A stretch of DNA of 64,000 bases from Euborellia annulipes (lineage: Eukaryota > Arthropoda > Insecta > Dermaptera > Anisolabididae): NCBI GenBank assembly GCA_023213315.1, contig JAKCPI010015663.1, positions 62,001 to 126,000 of the forward strand, written 5' to 3'. Positions 44,526 to 56,883 of the stretch are shown here, in pieces; the first letter of the stretch is position 1; every line of letters starts with the position of its first letter. A program made the position numbers and the translations under genes. The notes under the pieces were generated by a model, which was given only the letters and a program-made list of their open reading frames with translations, did no database searches and was not told where the DNA came from.

Positions 44526-45345
44526 TTATAATGGGTTCGACATTTTTTATATATTGCATAATAAAAAAACAAAGAGATTTCAATATTAAGAGGAAATGAA
44601 GTGGTTAGTAATTTTAATTTTTTCTTCAAAAAAATAAAAATTCTCTTGATTTTTAATCAACAATTTCTTCGAAGAGAGATTTAAATTAATCTGAATAATT
44701 AGGGAGCGGAGATAGCTTTTTGAAAAATGTCTGAAAACCTCTCTTTTAAAGGGGTCCTGGGCTGCTTTAATTCCCTTTTGATAATGCGCTTATCATCTCT
44801 TGTAATTCAATAACAAGCATTAAAGTTACAAAGAAAAGGTAACACAACTTAAATGGCGAAAAGCAAAACTGCGACCGAATATTAAATCCATTTCAACCTG
44901 TAATTAGAGGATTTTAAATGAAATGCCTGACAAAAGACAAATTTTTTGAGTTCTCTCAATTTAAATAAAATAACTCTCTCATTAATGTATTTCAATCCTT
45001 TAAATTAAATAATTTTAATACAGAGGATTCTGTTCAGGGACATCATTTGGGGGGGGGGAGGGGGGCAGAGGGCATTTGTCCCTCCCCAAAATTTTGGAAG
45101 AAAATAGTAAATTCTGAACTTAACCCTTACATTCAAACAAACTCACACTCTCTATAAATAAGTAATAGAAGATGTTATAGAAAAAATATATATATATAAA
45201 GTAGGACAGGAAGTAAAAAGAAAAATGTACCCCCCTTCAAGCAAAAACTGAAATGACCCAAGAAAATTTTCCTATCGATTTTTGTGAACCCTTTTCCTAA
45301 AAAAAAATATTTATCACGAATGTGTTATTAAAGCTTTTGTGGTTT
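44526..45345. other. No gene; G-tract remnant
   Basis: 45028-45085 (GGGACATCATTTGG, long G run, CATTTGTCCCTCCCC) resembles 2258-2325 and is probably a worn MITE end. Confidence 0.45.
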
Positions 45346-45570
45346 GAAATATTATTATTAGGAGAATTTTTAATTATAGACCACATTTTTGTATTAAATA
45401 TTTATTAAAAATATATAAATACTGTACAACGTTTCAACTGCTTATTCTGCAGCCGTTATCAAGACTGTGCACTTGCTCCGACTCAAGTGAACGTTGTCAG
45501 TATTTATATATTTTTAATAAATATTTAATACAAAAATGTGGTCTATAATTAAAATTCTCCTAATAAAAAA
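45346..45570. repeat. Family H palindrome
   Basis: The arms ATTATTAGGAGAATTTTTAA and TTAAAATTCTCCTAATAA enclose TAGACCACATTTTTGTATTA and its mirror. The core 45425-45495 holds GTACAACGTTTCAACTGC, TATTCTGCAGCCG, CACTTGCTCCGACTCAAGTG and AACGTTGTC. Related copies are at 50250-50465, 62490-62700 and 35640-35720. Confidence 0.75.
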
Positions 45571-45812
45571 ATATTGTTTATCAACACTGTTTCTATAATT
45601 TTCCTTAAAGGGTGTCGTTATTTTTTATGTAACAAATATTAGAACTTGTTACTTCTTTAAAATTGACCGGAATGCAATACACTGTGGGGTAATTATAATT
45701 AAACTAATTTAAACTTTCGACCGGAAGATCTAGTTGAAACATTTTGTAAAATAAAATTCAATATATAAATTATACATTGGCTTATATGTATCAATGTCAA
45801 TTTATAAAATAA

Positions 45813-45926
45813 ATATTTTATTAATTATAAATTAACACTTAACGCACATTTTGGCACTCTCGTGTATCATCAGAAGAGAAATATCAATGTTGAAGTGCGA
45901 ATTAAGAGTTAATTTATAATTAATAA
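45813..45926. repeat. Hairpin with CTGATGA motif at the tip
   Basis: TATTAATTATAAATTAACACTT pairs with AGAGTTAATTTATAATTAATA. On the minus strand the tip reads CTTCTGATGATACACGAGAG and TGCCAAAATGTGCG. Confidence 0.65.
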
Positions 45927-45929
45927 ACA

Positions 45930-46196
45930 TTTTTGATATATGGACCCTGTTATGCAATGGTGTGTCAAAGACCAAAAAATTCAAAATTGAGTTAAGCACG
46001 GAATATTGTTTCAAATGCTTTAATTAATAGTATTTTTTATGAAATATGTCCTAAAAAAATTTATATTTAATGTTACTTTCACAAGTGACAACAAAAATTA
46101 TATATAATCCAATGAAAAACAAAAAACTTTAATGTTGATTTTCTCAAAACTCGATGTTTGGTCTTTGACACACCATTGCATAACAGGGTCCATATA
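45930..46196. repeat. Inverted pair around TGGACCCTGTTATGCAATGG
   Basis: ATATATGGACCCTGTTATGC (45936-45955) through TGTGTCAAAGACCAAA is mirrored at 46155-46195 as TTTGGTCTTTGACACACC and CATAACAGGGTCCATATAT. Confidence 0.7.
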
Positions 46197-47075
46197 TTGT
46201 ATAATTTGTAATATATATTCAAATTTATTATTTTTAATTTTAAAAATATATAAATAACTATCCTATTCAAGAATTTCAAATGAAATGCTTAGCAAAAGGG
46301 CTTTTCTTGGCCCGAGTCCCATAGAGTTTGACATCATAGTTAAAATCATAAATAAATAAGTAAAATTCTTTTTCTTAAATACATAATATTATTCTCAGAG
46401 AATTTGATCCCGCCCCATTTCCTATTCATAAGTTGGCTCAACTTAATTTATTGAATTTCACACACAAAACAAACTTGTGAATTACTTGTTAAAACAAGAA
46501 CAGGAAAAGACATCGATGTCGAAATGACAGGACAAGACAAAATGGCGAAATCCAAAGCTTCAAATCTTCCGTCCCTTTCCAATCCAGCGATCTTAAAAAC
46601 AACTCGAAAAATGTCTCCAAACACTCGCTTTCTCGGTGATTAGGAAAGAAAAAAAAAAAAACTTTTGCTAAAACGATCTAGTAAAAAAAAAAAAAGAATC
46701 TTGCCAACTCGATCTTTATAGCTGATCAACTCACGAAAAGTTTGTTTACTTTTTTATTTTTTATTTCAATCAACAAAATATTCAAGAAATTCGAAATACA
46801 ATGGACAAGTTGAGTTGCATAAAAAAATTTTCTTCATTTTTTTTTTTTTGTAAACATAGATTTAATGCTAAGAAACGATTTGGCGAAAACTGAAAAATGC
46901 TATTTTCTACAGAAAATATATAATTAATTGTTAAAGCCACGTATTCCGGAAACGTTACAGAAACAACCCGAAGGCTAGGTGACGTCAATAAGTTTATCCG
47001 ACTCGGTCATGACAACACGTGCTTTTTTAGATTTTCTTATTATTTATTATTTAATTATTTTTAGTATATAATACT
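46197..47075. other. No gene seen
   Basis: AT-rich with A and T runs at 46649-46662, 46684-46695 and 46838-46850. Confidence 0.5.
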
Positions 47076-47512
47076 AAAAATCTGGTGTGACTGGTCGCTA
47101 AACTTTCTCTTACATCTGGTAATTGAAAGCTGTGTTCTGTGCTTATTACACCAGATTTTTGGTAACGACACTATATTTTCTTTCCGCCGATATATAAGAA
47201 TTTTAGATCAACAATTTAGAAAAAATTATATTTTATATTAATTAATTAGGTTAAATTTAACCAAAGGTTGAGAATCGCTGACCTAATATATATATAAAAA
47301 AAAACTATTATTATAGATATATACACTGTTTTGTATGTTGATAATTTAACTTTTCGAGACTAGTGACGTCAGACACTCCACGTGCTCCGTTTTCCCGCCA
47401 TATTCGGTTTTTCTCATTAAATCTCTAATTTCCCCGTAAATATCCAATACATTTTTCTTAGGTTTCGTTTGATTTCAAGCAAAAATAGGATAAGAGAAAG
47501 TAAAAGTACTGT
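47076..47512 (+). repeat. Family A hairpin and scattered remnants; single hAT end
   Basis: Hairpin TCTGGTGTGACTGGTCG ... GCTTATTACACCAGA at 47081-47155, followed by TATTTTCTTTCCGCCGATAT. GGTTGAGAATCGCTG at 47264-47278 is a lone hAT-type end. AGGATAAGAGAAAGTAAAAGT at 47487-47507 is an outer-end stub. Confidence 0.6.
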
Positions 47513-50249
47513 ATATGTTAAAAAAATACATTATGCCCATTAAAAAAATTAACAATTTAATATTCGCTTGTTTTCAATTAATTCTCTATCGTGAAACATA
47601 AATTCTAGCAAAGATGTTTTAATTAAATTAATTAAACTTTCTGAGTGCCATTTTCTCAAATGAATTGTATATATAAATTATAATTATAATAATTTTATTA
47701 TTATTCGTTTGAATTCTAAAAATATGACGAATAATTAAAATTTAAAGCAAATTTCTTTATTTATTTAATAATTTTAGAAACTCTCTAATTAATATTTCTC
47801 TCAATATCCCATTTTCTATTTTAATTATTAAATATTATACTGTTCAATATTCATTTAATACTAAAAATGGAAAAAATTACCTCATTCTTCATGAGAAGTT
47901 TTTTCATTTGCATTCCCAAGTTTTACTCCATCTTTTAATTGCTTTTTTTTTACAATTCAAATAAGTAATTTTTGATTCTTTTTTTCTGACTTACATTCAA
48001 CAACACAATTCTATTATAATAGTCAATTTTTAATAATTTTACAATTGAATGATTATTAATAAAAGTCATAAATGAATCGATCTTTTCGAAGTTTTTTTCG
48101 TTTTCCGCGTTTTTTCAGTTATCATATTATAATGGAGAAACCTTTTTAATATATCTTTTCTTAAAAGGACCTGAAATAAAATTTGTCGAGAAGCCTCCCT
48201 TCAATTATCAATAACCCAACAATAACAAACAGTCTGATAATATAAAGTAAAATTATAATTCAATATAAACGATAAATATGTATTTGTTTATTATTTTATA
48301 CAATTATTAAATGTATTCTATTAAAAGAAAGAGAGGATGTCAGCCAAACAGGATATATATAAAAATATAAAATATGTTCTTAAGATGTCTTATGCTCAAT
48401 GCTCATCAGTTAATATGGCCCAGTCTCAAATCTATATATAGTAAAGATTCAAGAGATTAGGTTTTCAACTTCTATTTGTTTTTCAAAATCAAAATCAACA
48501 AAAACATAACATAACCAAACAACAAAACAACTTCCACGACTATGACTTATTCATTCATATTGTTCTTGAACTTATTGTTTTAATTATTTCCATATTTCCT
48601 TGAATTTCTTGGCCACTTACTTCTTGTCTTGAGATTTTTTAGTTTTTTTTTTTTTTTTTTGGTGGGGTGGGGATGGAAGGAGGATGGGAAATGTGCATAA
48701 GCTCCGACGATCAAATTTCCGGTAAAAAAAATCTTCAATTTGTACTAATGCATAAATATCAAAATTTTAAAAAGTCTTCGAATTATGCTGATAGAAATAT
48801 ATGTTTTGTATTCAAATAAAAAAAAAAAAATAAAGGTATTTTCCAATTGAGTCGTTGATTAAATCAGAACGTTTTAAACATTGGGTCGAATCTAATCTTT
48901 TCAAGAGGACATATAGAAAAGAAACGGGTTCAAGCCAAAAATTGACCCGATATGAAATTCTTGGTCCGTAATGCAGTATTCCCAAGGGAAATCGACGTTG
49001 CCGGGGCCCAGAGCCTTAAAGAAGAAAGAAGGGGGTTCAAACTCCTCCCCCTCCGCCCAAAAAAGATCCTGGACAAATGATGCCAACTTACAGCCATCGA
49101 ATCGACGCTTCATTACCTCTTCGCGTATCCGGCTTTCCCAAATAGCGCGAAAAAAAAAATATTTCTCTCCACTTGAACATGAAATTCGATGGATCGTGTC
49201 TTACAGACACGTTCCGTTCAACTCTGCTGGAAACATTGACATCTCGAACATTTGTATTTTCCAACCAGCTCTTGCTTATTGATTTCTTTAAAACTTTTCC
49301 GGACTGGAGAAATAAAAAAAATATTTTTTTTTCTCGCCAGGGCTTTTAAATTCATTTCTAAGATAAATATTTTTCTTGCGATAAATTTGTGTTTATCATT
49401 TTGTAGAAAATTACTTGCTAAAATAAAAAAAAGAAAATTCGTCTATAGTTTAAGTATTGTTCATTTATATTGCCTTGTAATGTTTTAACGACCAAAAGCT
49501 TTAATACCAAACTTTTCCACTGTTTATTTGCAATCTTTTCACTTTGTATTTGCAGAGTACCGCAACCTTGACTCAATACTTTGCATCGAGTTATGGAGTT
49601 GCCAAAGTCTCTTTAAGCAAAGACATTTAAAAAGTTTGCTTGGTAGTGTTGTGTGCTTAGCACGTGGTAGGTGTTTTTTCCATGAGTAAAATCGATTAAT
49701 AAAAAAAAAAAAAAAAAAAAAAAAAATAGGGGAAAGAAAGAGAACTAGATTGGTGGAAACAGAAAAACAAAATGTAATGGCTTAGAGAAATCGATAAATA
49801 AATAGAAAAAAATAAAGAAAAGCTTGAGTGAATTAAGGATACATTATATGGTATAATGTATAAATAAAGCTAGAGCAAAGCGGCGACTGATCCAAGTAAT
49901 CTTATCTCTTCGACAGAGAGAACTAATTTGGCCCAGGACCAAAATTCACTTATCGTTGAGTCGGCGAATTTCTCCGGAATCCTTCTTGTTAAATCTTTCC
50001 AAATATACTACGTATTAGGATCAACTCATTAGTCCATGTCTGTAACTGGCTATTAGGCTCTTTTGATGGACAGAAATCAAAGCTTGTTTCTTGAAAGATT
50101 ATTTTGATTTAGGTAGATAAGTTAAAAAAATAATTTTAATATGAATATCTAGATTACAGGCTCTAAGGATCATTTACTAAAATTGGATTGTAAACAACCA
50201 TAAGGAGGCACACTGACTTATTTATTACAAATGTGATTATTAAAACTTT
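47513..50249. other. No confirmed gene
   Basis: 48900-49280 is GC-richer and has a 103-codon plus-strand frame without motif. A run of about 28 A lies at 49700-49727, preceded by 200 bp of unique sequence, possibly an old retroposed tail. T/G simple sequence lies at 48640-48690. Confidence 0.4.
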
Positions 50250-50465
50250 TGTGGTTTGTATTATTATTATAATGGGAGATTTTAATTTTAGACTACATTT
50301 TGTATTAATTATGTACTGGACAACGTTTCGACTGCTTATTCTGCAGTTATTGTACCATGCACTCAAGTGAACTTGAGACTAAGCACGGTTTTGTAATAAA
50401 GCATATTTTTAATAAATAACTAATACAAAATGTAGTCTATAATTAAAAACTCTCATAATAATAAA
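50250..50465. repeat. Family H palindrome, second copy
   Basis: AATGGGAGATTTTAATTTTAG and TTAAAAACTCTCATAATA are the arms; the core has GACAACGTTTCGACTGC, TATTCTGCAG and GCACTCAAGTGAACTTGAG. Confidence 0.7.
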
Positions 50466-50694
50466 AATACTTGTTTTCGAATAAACTGTGACAATAACTG
50501 TGAAAGCTTCAACTTTTTAATTAACTATCATTTGTTTACTTAAAGTATTTATTAACATGACTTTTTGAACACAACGCTAGTATTTAATTAATCAAGATAT
50601 AGGCTTAACTGTTACTTTATTATTATGGAAAAAAACAAATTTTTACTTTTTAATATTTTTTAAGTAATAGAAGAATTAATAAATGAGCTGAGTA
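50466..50694. other. No gene seen
   Basis: AT-rich spacer without recognisable repeats. Confidence 0.5.
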
Positions 50695-51243
50695 TCTGGT
50701 GTATCTGGTCGAACCAGATTTTTTGTGCAGACATATATTTAGTTTCCGCCGATATTTAGAAATCAAGATGTTTACTTCTAAACATGCAAAAATATATTAT
50801 CTTTTGTTACCATGGCAACCATTTCTCCTATCTTTCCTACCAAGTAAAGTATGCTTAAAACAATTTTGAGGACAAAATGAGAATATAGGCCTTACACTAA
50901 AATGATTTTTGAATTTTAATCAAAATCGTTAGGGCGAATTTTGACAAAATCGAAAATAACTGAAAAAGTACATCAGTAAAGTACTAGTACTTTTTGATCG
51001 ATTTTGATCAAAAGCTTATTTTCACGCCTCAGGGGAGGGGTGCCTAACTTAAATACAAATTCCAGCCTCGTTAAAATCGTTAAACACACAGACAGACCAA
51101 TTTGCGGGATCCGCTTTTTTGGACTCAAGGGACCTCAAATCATGTATTTCCATCAAAATCTCGACATCGAATTTTTGACATAAATCCAATATTTTCTCTT
51201 TATTTAAATATACATACGTATATAGGTAAGAGAAAATAAAAAT
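50695..51243 (+). repeat. Family A, near full-length reference copy
   Basis: Order on plus: shortened terminal hairpin TCTGGTGTATC/GAACCAGATT; ATATTTAGTTTCCGCCGATA; GTTACCATGGCAACCATTTC; AAACAATTTTGAGGACAAAA; TACATCAGTAAAGTACTAGT; TCAAAAGCTTATTTTCACGC; GGACTCAAGGGACCTCAAAT; AATCTCGACATCGAATTTTT; outer hairpin AATATTTTCTCTTTAT ... ATAGGTAAGAGAAAATAAAA. At 549 bp it carries no coding frame. Both ends can fold, and CTTTCTCTTAC occurs in both hairpins of better copies. No target duplication was found. Confidence 0.8.
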
Positions 51244-51245
51244 AA

Positions 51246-52072
51246 CAAAAAATGATACTCGCAACAAATAGTGGATTTATAATAGCAATAGCTTTTCAAG
51301 TCTTCAAGCCCGAGGGCTTAAAGAGCCTTAGATCAGCTATGAATGGAACGCCTTTAATAGGTTATCTAAACCCCTTGCTTAGGTTGAAACACCTACGGGC
51401 TTAAACCCCGGGAGAACATGGATTTCGCCTCCGCGTTGCTCAATTTGAAATCATTTGTTTCTTCTTGTCTTAATTTTAATATACAGTATAATATCATATA
51501 ATCATAACATCTTAACACCTTATGCTTTTTGTATTTTAAACAATTTAAAAACTTTTAATTAAAAAAATAAAATAAAATAAAAAAAGAAGATATTTTTGTG
51601 ATAACAAAATGATTAAAGCAGTCACTGGAAAATAACAAATTTATTATTTCGAGAGTTTTGTCGACGTCTTCCATCGTGTCTTATAATTTTTCGATAAATA
51701 AAAGGAGGGAAAAGATTATTATGAGCTTAGAATTCAATTTATTGCTTCAGCGAAGTTTCAAAGGAACATAAAACATCATCGGACATGAGCTTATTTGTAA
51801 CTGCTTTCTTTGTTTGTTTATAATCGTATTTAAGATTATAATAGGAAAACCTTCACATCATCCCTTTATAGTAAAAACTTAGGAGGTGGAGTATCCCTTT
51901 ACAAAATTGAGAATCTATCCTAATTATAATTTAGAGCGATATAACATTTGATATATATTTAAATGAACCAAAAGGCTTATATTGCAATATACCAAATAAA
52001 AATTTTTACTAGTCAATTTTTGTTCACAAAAATGTTTATAAGTATTGCTATACTACGCTACTAGGGTAGATT
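51246..52072. other. No gene; GC-richer patch 51295-51430
   Basis: The patch includes AAGCCCGAGGGCTT and ACGGGCTTAAACCCCGGG. No open frame of note. Confidence 0.4.
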
Positions 52073-52158
52073 GTGGCAAACTGGGATCGAACTAGACTCT
52101 AATTTTACCTCGGATCAGCAATTTACAGTTTGTCCAATAAACCAGCTCTACAATATTT
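52073..52158 (-). repeat. tRNA-like segment
   Basis: The minus strand reads TGTAGAGCTGGTTTATTGG (A-box-like) and, 45 nt on, TAGTTCGATCCCAG (B box). Acceptor pairing is poor. It is probably a SINE head or pseudo-tRNA. Confidence 0.5.
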
Positions 52159-53908
52159 GGTAGGCCTACATATTTTCTTTGGTGTATGCAGACAATTAAT
52201 TTAATTGAATAAGTATTAAAAATCTTTATTTTAATCTTCTGTTGCCGTCTGGCGTCTCAATCAAACTATTTGAATTAATAAAATCATTGATATATTTCGT
52301 TTTTTCCTATAGAGTGGGGTCGGAGACCGTCACATATAAACATTGAAAAAAGGGAGGCATGAATGAAAAAGGTCGCTCAAGTATCACGTAAATTAAGGTT
52401 TTAGATAAAATAATCAAATGGAAGCTCTTTGGTCCTGTTGTCATTTGTTCCTTTTGGAGAGATGTACTCAAAAAGTTGCTGCCTTTGATAAGATTGGCAC
52501 AATGATTAAAATTTAATTATATCGAATTCAAAAATTTTAATTAATTACAAAATAAACTCGTACCAAGAAAGAGCACATCTTTTTGACTTCTTTAATTTTA
52601 TTTTTATCTTCAGAGGTACTTTTCCTTATTTCAGATTCTGTCATGATTAGCTTTTGTTCTTTTTTTTTTTTATTATTATTTTTTATTTCATGTATTTGAC
52701 ATTGCTAATGAATTTCGCGGTTGCTGACTCCATAGATTAGAATCATTTGGAATCTAAAAGGAAATATGACGTTATCAAAGTCTGGGGAAAATACAAAAAC
52801 TTGTATTAATTGCTTGGCCATTAATAAATGATTGATATGTTTTTTAGTGAGGAGGGAGGGGGATAAATTGTGGCAATGAGCCCAAAGAGATAAGCAAAGA
52901 CCTGGTCATGAAATCCTGGGCTCAGCCTTTAACTTCTTGGTATGCAAAGGCCTTATGCAGAGTTATTCGCATAACGTGTCGAAGGTCGTGGAGATAAGGA
53001 CCCAAGGGTCACAAAAGCCCTCCATCCCGGATTAAACGTCAAATGGCAATCTTAACTCGAAATGTGTTGTTTCTTGTTGGCTTCCTCCGGAAACATAAAA
53101 GGTAACAGATTATTATCATTCATGTTAATTTGTAGACACATATACTACACGCACACGCGGAAAGACTTTATTCATTTGTGCTGTTGGCAAACGGCCCGGG
53201 GAGAAGTTTGCAAACATCCCTTTCGCGATTCTTCTCGCTATTTAAATATTGCTCTAAACACACACACCAAGCACAAGATTAATCGTTTTATTATGTTAAC
53301 AGCACTTAATCAAAACACGTACCAATTTTATCTCTTCTCTCTCTTTCTATCTCTCTCTCTCCTACAAGTAATAGATATTTTATTGATTTGAAAAAACAGA
53401 AAATATTAACGCTATGAATGTTGATGATTTTCTGAAATAAAAAATATAAAATTTCTATTTTCTTGACCTTCTAGAATACTGTAGTAGTGATTCGGGTGCA
53501 AATATTTTATAGCACTGAATTTATATTTGATGGGATTTCTTTTGAAAGAAGTGGAAATTCACTACAGAATAATCACAAGTAAATTAACTCTATACGAAAT
53601 AACTTATTCTCGACACGTTCGTTTTTAACATATCACAGAAGGAGTCCTAACTTAAATGGTTGCTATTACGATATCTTTCACTCATAAATTATAATCCACT
53701 TTTTCTTAATCATTGTTTTGTTGCAGGCACTTATAAAGATAAAAAGTTTTTCTCCGGATGGAGATGTTGTATTGTCTGAAATTGGAAATTTGATTCCGAG
53801 GATAAGGGAATGAAGTATTTAGGCTGATGTTACAGTATAATCAAGTGATCGGGTTTTCGTATATCGACCATAAATATTCTATATTCTGTTTTATCAGATT
53901 AATTCAAA
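52159..53908. other. No confirmed gene
   Basis: 52840-53250 is GC-richer with a 109-codon plus-strand frame (53062-53391) that has no motif. A CT-rich simple stretch lies at 53335-53364. Confidence 0.4.
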
Positions 53909-54371
53909 TTACGGTATGGTAGAGAGCAAGTACGGGTGCCGAAAATAAAGAGAGCCTTTGGATGCCGAAAAGAAGAAGTTTCGGACAAAATATTATTTTG
54001 TCCATCCTCAGATCTTGTAAGCTTATAATCTAATTAGGCACAAAGTTGTAATTTATGTTGCGGCCCAAAAAGTTTGTGCACATGTATATTTTTTTAAAAC
54101 TGGCGAGAGTTCAAACCTAAGTGAGAGTTTATTAGATTATAATTCCCTAATAGACCCTCATGTAGCCTTAAACACCAGCCCGTTTTAAGAAAATATACAT
54201 GTGCACAAACTTTTTGTGCCGCAACATCAATGACAACTTTGTGACTAATTAGATTATTGTCCTACAGCCGGAATGAGGATGAACAAATAAATTTTGTCCG
54301 AAATGTCTCGTTTTCAGAATTTGGCATCAAATTAATTGCTGCACCCATACTTGATCTCTTCCATCCCGTAA
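53909..54371. repeat. 460-bp palindrome
   Basis: Outer arms GTATGGTAGAGAGCAAGTAC and GTATGGGTGC-type mirror near 54345-54371; then TTCGGACAAAAT, TAATCTAATTAG, AAAAGTTTGTGCACATGTATAT and the mirrored ATATACATGTGCACAAACTTTT. The centre is near 54140. Confidence 0.75.
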
Positions 54372-55171
54372 CATCTATAACAACTTTCCTTCGGCTTAAT
54401 TAAAATTATATCACTTTATTTATACTATTTTTTATAATAGTTGCGGACATGATTAAAAGCAGATTATTTTTCTTGATGTGTTAAACTTTCATTCCATCTT
54501 CTTTTGCGCTTTTTTACTTTTTTCAAATATATAGATATACCATATGATGAGCTTGGAACAAAAGGATGGAGTTTATTGATTGGGAATTAGAAAATAACTA
54601 TCGGAACATCTGCCGCTGATTTATAGAGAGACAGTTCACAATTTATTCAAAAGAATAAAATCGAGACGCACTAAAAAAATATACAATTTATTTTTTTATT
54701 TTCAAATCTAAAATCTTGGAAAATAAATTATATATAATATATAAACAGATTTAAAATTATATTTATAATAAAACGAAAATTACCCAAAAAAACCCCATAT
54801 AAACAGATTTAAAATTATACTTGGTAACTAGTAGACTAGGCATTCTTACGTATTTGCTGGGTTTTCATGATTTCAAAAAAGAAAATAAAAACGTTATAAA
54901 ACAAAAATAATTGAAAATTAGGTACATAATTTCAGGATTTATTTATCCGGTTCCTGGTCAATTAAACTAGTCAATAATTAAAGCTCTCGATGTTGACCAC
55001 CCCTGGCCCCGGAGATAACTGCGGACCGCACAAAAACTTTTATACGGCCCGCGAGATTTTTTATAGGCCTATACTTACTCAAAAATATATTTTTAATTTC
55101 ATAATTTTCGCTCCCCATCATTATAAAAAGAATATTTGTCTTCATATTTCTATATTTTTCTTATTCAGATA
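54372..55171. other. No gene seen
   Basis: CCACCCCTGG (54998) and ACGGCCCGCGAG (55044) resemble a worn hAT-MITE end. Otherwise AT-rich. Confidence 0.4.
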
Positions 55172-56200
55172 CACTGTAAAAAAATTTCGATGATTTTACA
55201 ATTTTTTTGTTGTAAGCAAATTTCCAAGACCAATAGATACTAAATTTACTATACAGTTGAATTATATTTTTACAAAACTCTTTGCAAAAATCGTTTACAA
55301 ATGTGTGGTAATTTTACTAATATTTAGCAATTTTCGAGTCCAAATGTCTGGTAATTTTACCAATATTTAGCAATTTTCGAGTCCAAATTTGGTAATTTTA
55401 CTAATATTTAGCAATTTTACAATCCAAATGTCTGGTAATTTTACAAATATTTAGCAATTTTACAATCCAAATGTTTGTAATTTTACTAATATTTAGAAAA
55501 AAGAAAAAAAAATTTACGATTGGACCCATAGGTTATTGACCTTTAGGGGACGTCTCTACCTAAATGGAGTGAAATAAATATTTTTATTTAATGAAAAATT
55601 CCTCCAGGATTTGAACACTGACCTTTTTGTAGAAGCCTTGCTGCCTAGTCCATTTGACCATCGAATCACCTGTTAACTAATGATCTAACTCTGCTATTTG
55701 GCATTCAAGTATGACCTCATTGTAAACTATTTTTACTAAATAATAAAATAAAAAATAAACTTAAAGTTATCATAATATTATTATTTTTTGTATTATTATA
55801 ACTTAAATAATTCCTTATAGTGCCAAAAATGTCTTTATTAAGAAAGCTAAAAAGCAGTCGAAACAAAGTCGGCCATGTTGACCGTCTCAGAGAGACTTAA
55901 AAGGAAAATTACAATACCCTTGTATTGTAAAATTAGAAACCTTTTTGTAAAATTACAAACCCTTTTCTAAAATTACAATGCCGTTGTATTGTAAAATTAG
56001 AAATCGTATGGTAAAATTACAATATTTACTCTAATTTTCCAAGAGAATTGTAATTTTAAAATGTTTTTTGGTTGTAAAAATTTTTTGAATGCATAGATTT
56101 GTAAATTTAGTATACAAATGTATGGTAGTTATCATTTACAAGGAAAATTTGTAAATTTACTATACTAAAACATACTAAAATTAAAATTTTTTTTACAGTG
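55172..56200. mobile_element. CACTGTAAAA TIR element with tandem subterminal repeats and a tRNA-like core
   Basis: Ends CACTGTAAAAAAATTT and AAATTTTTTTTACAGTG are inverted, with TA on both sides. 55299-55497 holds about five ~43-bp units (GGTAATTTTACTAATATTTA, GCAATTTTCGAGTCCAAA). 55905-56060 holds repeated TGTAAAATTAGAAA and GTAAAATTACAA units. At the centre, 55605-55680 on the minus strand is tRNA-like: CGATGGTCAAATGGACTAGG and CAGTGTTCAAATCCTGG. CACTG ends with subterminal repeats are reminiscent of EnSpm/CACTA elements, but the TA flank leaves the class open. Confidence 0.7.
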
Positions 56201-56880
56201 TAGGTCCTTTCACATAAGCTCTCTCAACCTTTTTATACAGTATACATAAGAGGGTTTTTTATTTTTGATCGGGTGGTCATGAATAATAGAAGTAGCTTCA
56301 TATTCATTTAAGCGAAGTCGGTCGGTTTTTCACGCATTTTATTAATATGGATATTTCAGGAAAAAATAATCAAGTCAGAAAAATGTGTAGATTAATTACT
56401 ATGCCCTCTCCGACGAATTGTAAAATGTTGATATATGCTGATGTGTGTCATACGAAAAGTTACCCATCGCGATCTAGTCTATTGAAATTTACATGTAGCG
56501 TTTAATCAACTCAATTATTAATTAATTAATTCTTAATTATTTAGTTAGTTATTGAAAAGGATGTTCGGAACTTGTTTCGACTTCTCCAAGTTCACTATCC
56601 TCCATGAATATATAATATTCTGTACTAATGGTTCTCGACAAACTTCCATATCCATAACAATAGAAATTTTATTATTTTAAAATAGACCTGTTTTGGTTAA
56701 GAAATGTGGGTTGATTATCCGGCAGTGGTGCGATTCAAATTATTCAAGAACCAGTAGGCTTAAATTATTATACTGTATTTTTTAAATTATTTAGAAATAA
56801 ATAATAATAAAAATAAACAAATTTTTTCATATATTTGAATATTTAATTAATTAGTTCCGGATGAGTTTTTTTTTTTTTTT
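56201..56880. other. No gene seen
   Basis: AT-rich; ATTAATTAATTAATTCTTAATT around 56518 is a simple palindromic run. Confidence 0.45.
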
Positions 56881-56883
56881 TTA

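Noticed and set aside
49700..49727. Processed pseudogene ending in poly(A)
   Set aside because: No coding-like sequence precedes the A run and no target duplication was found.
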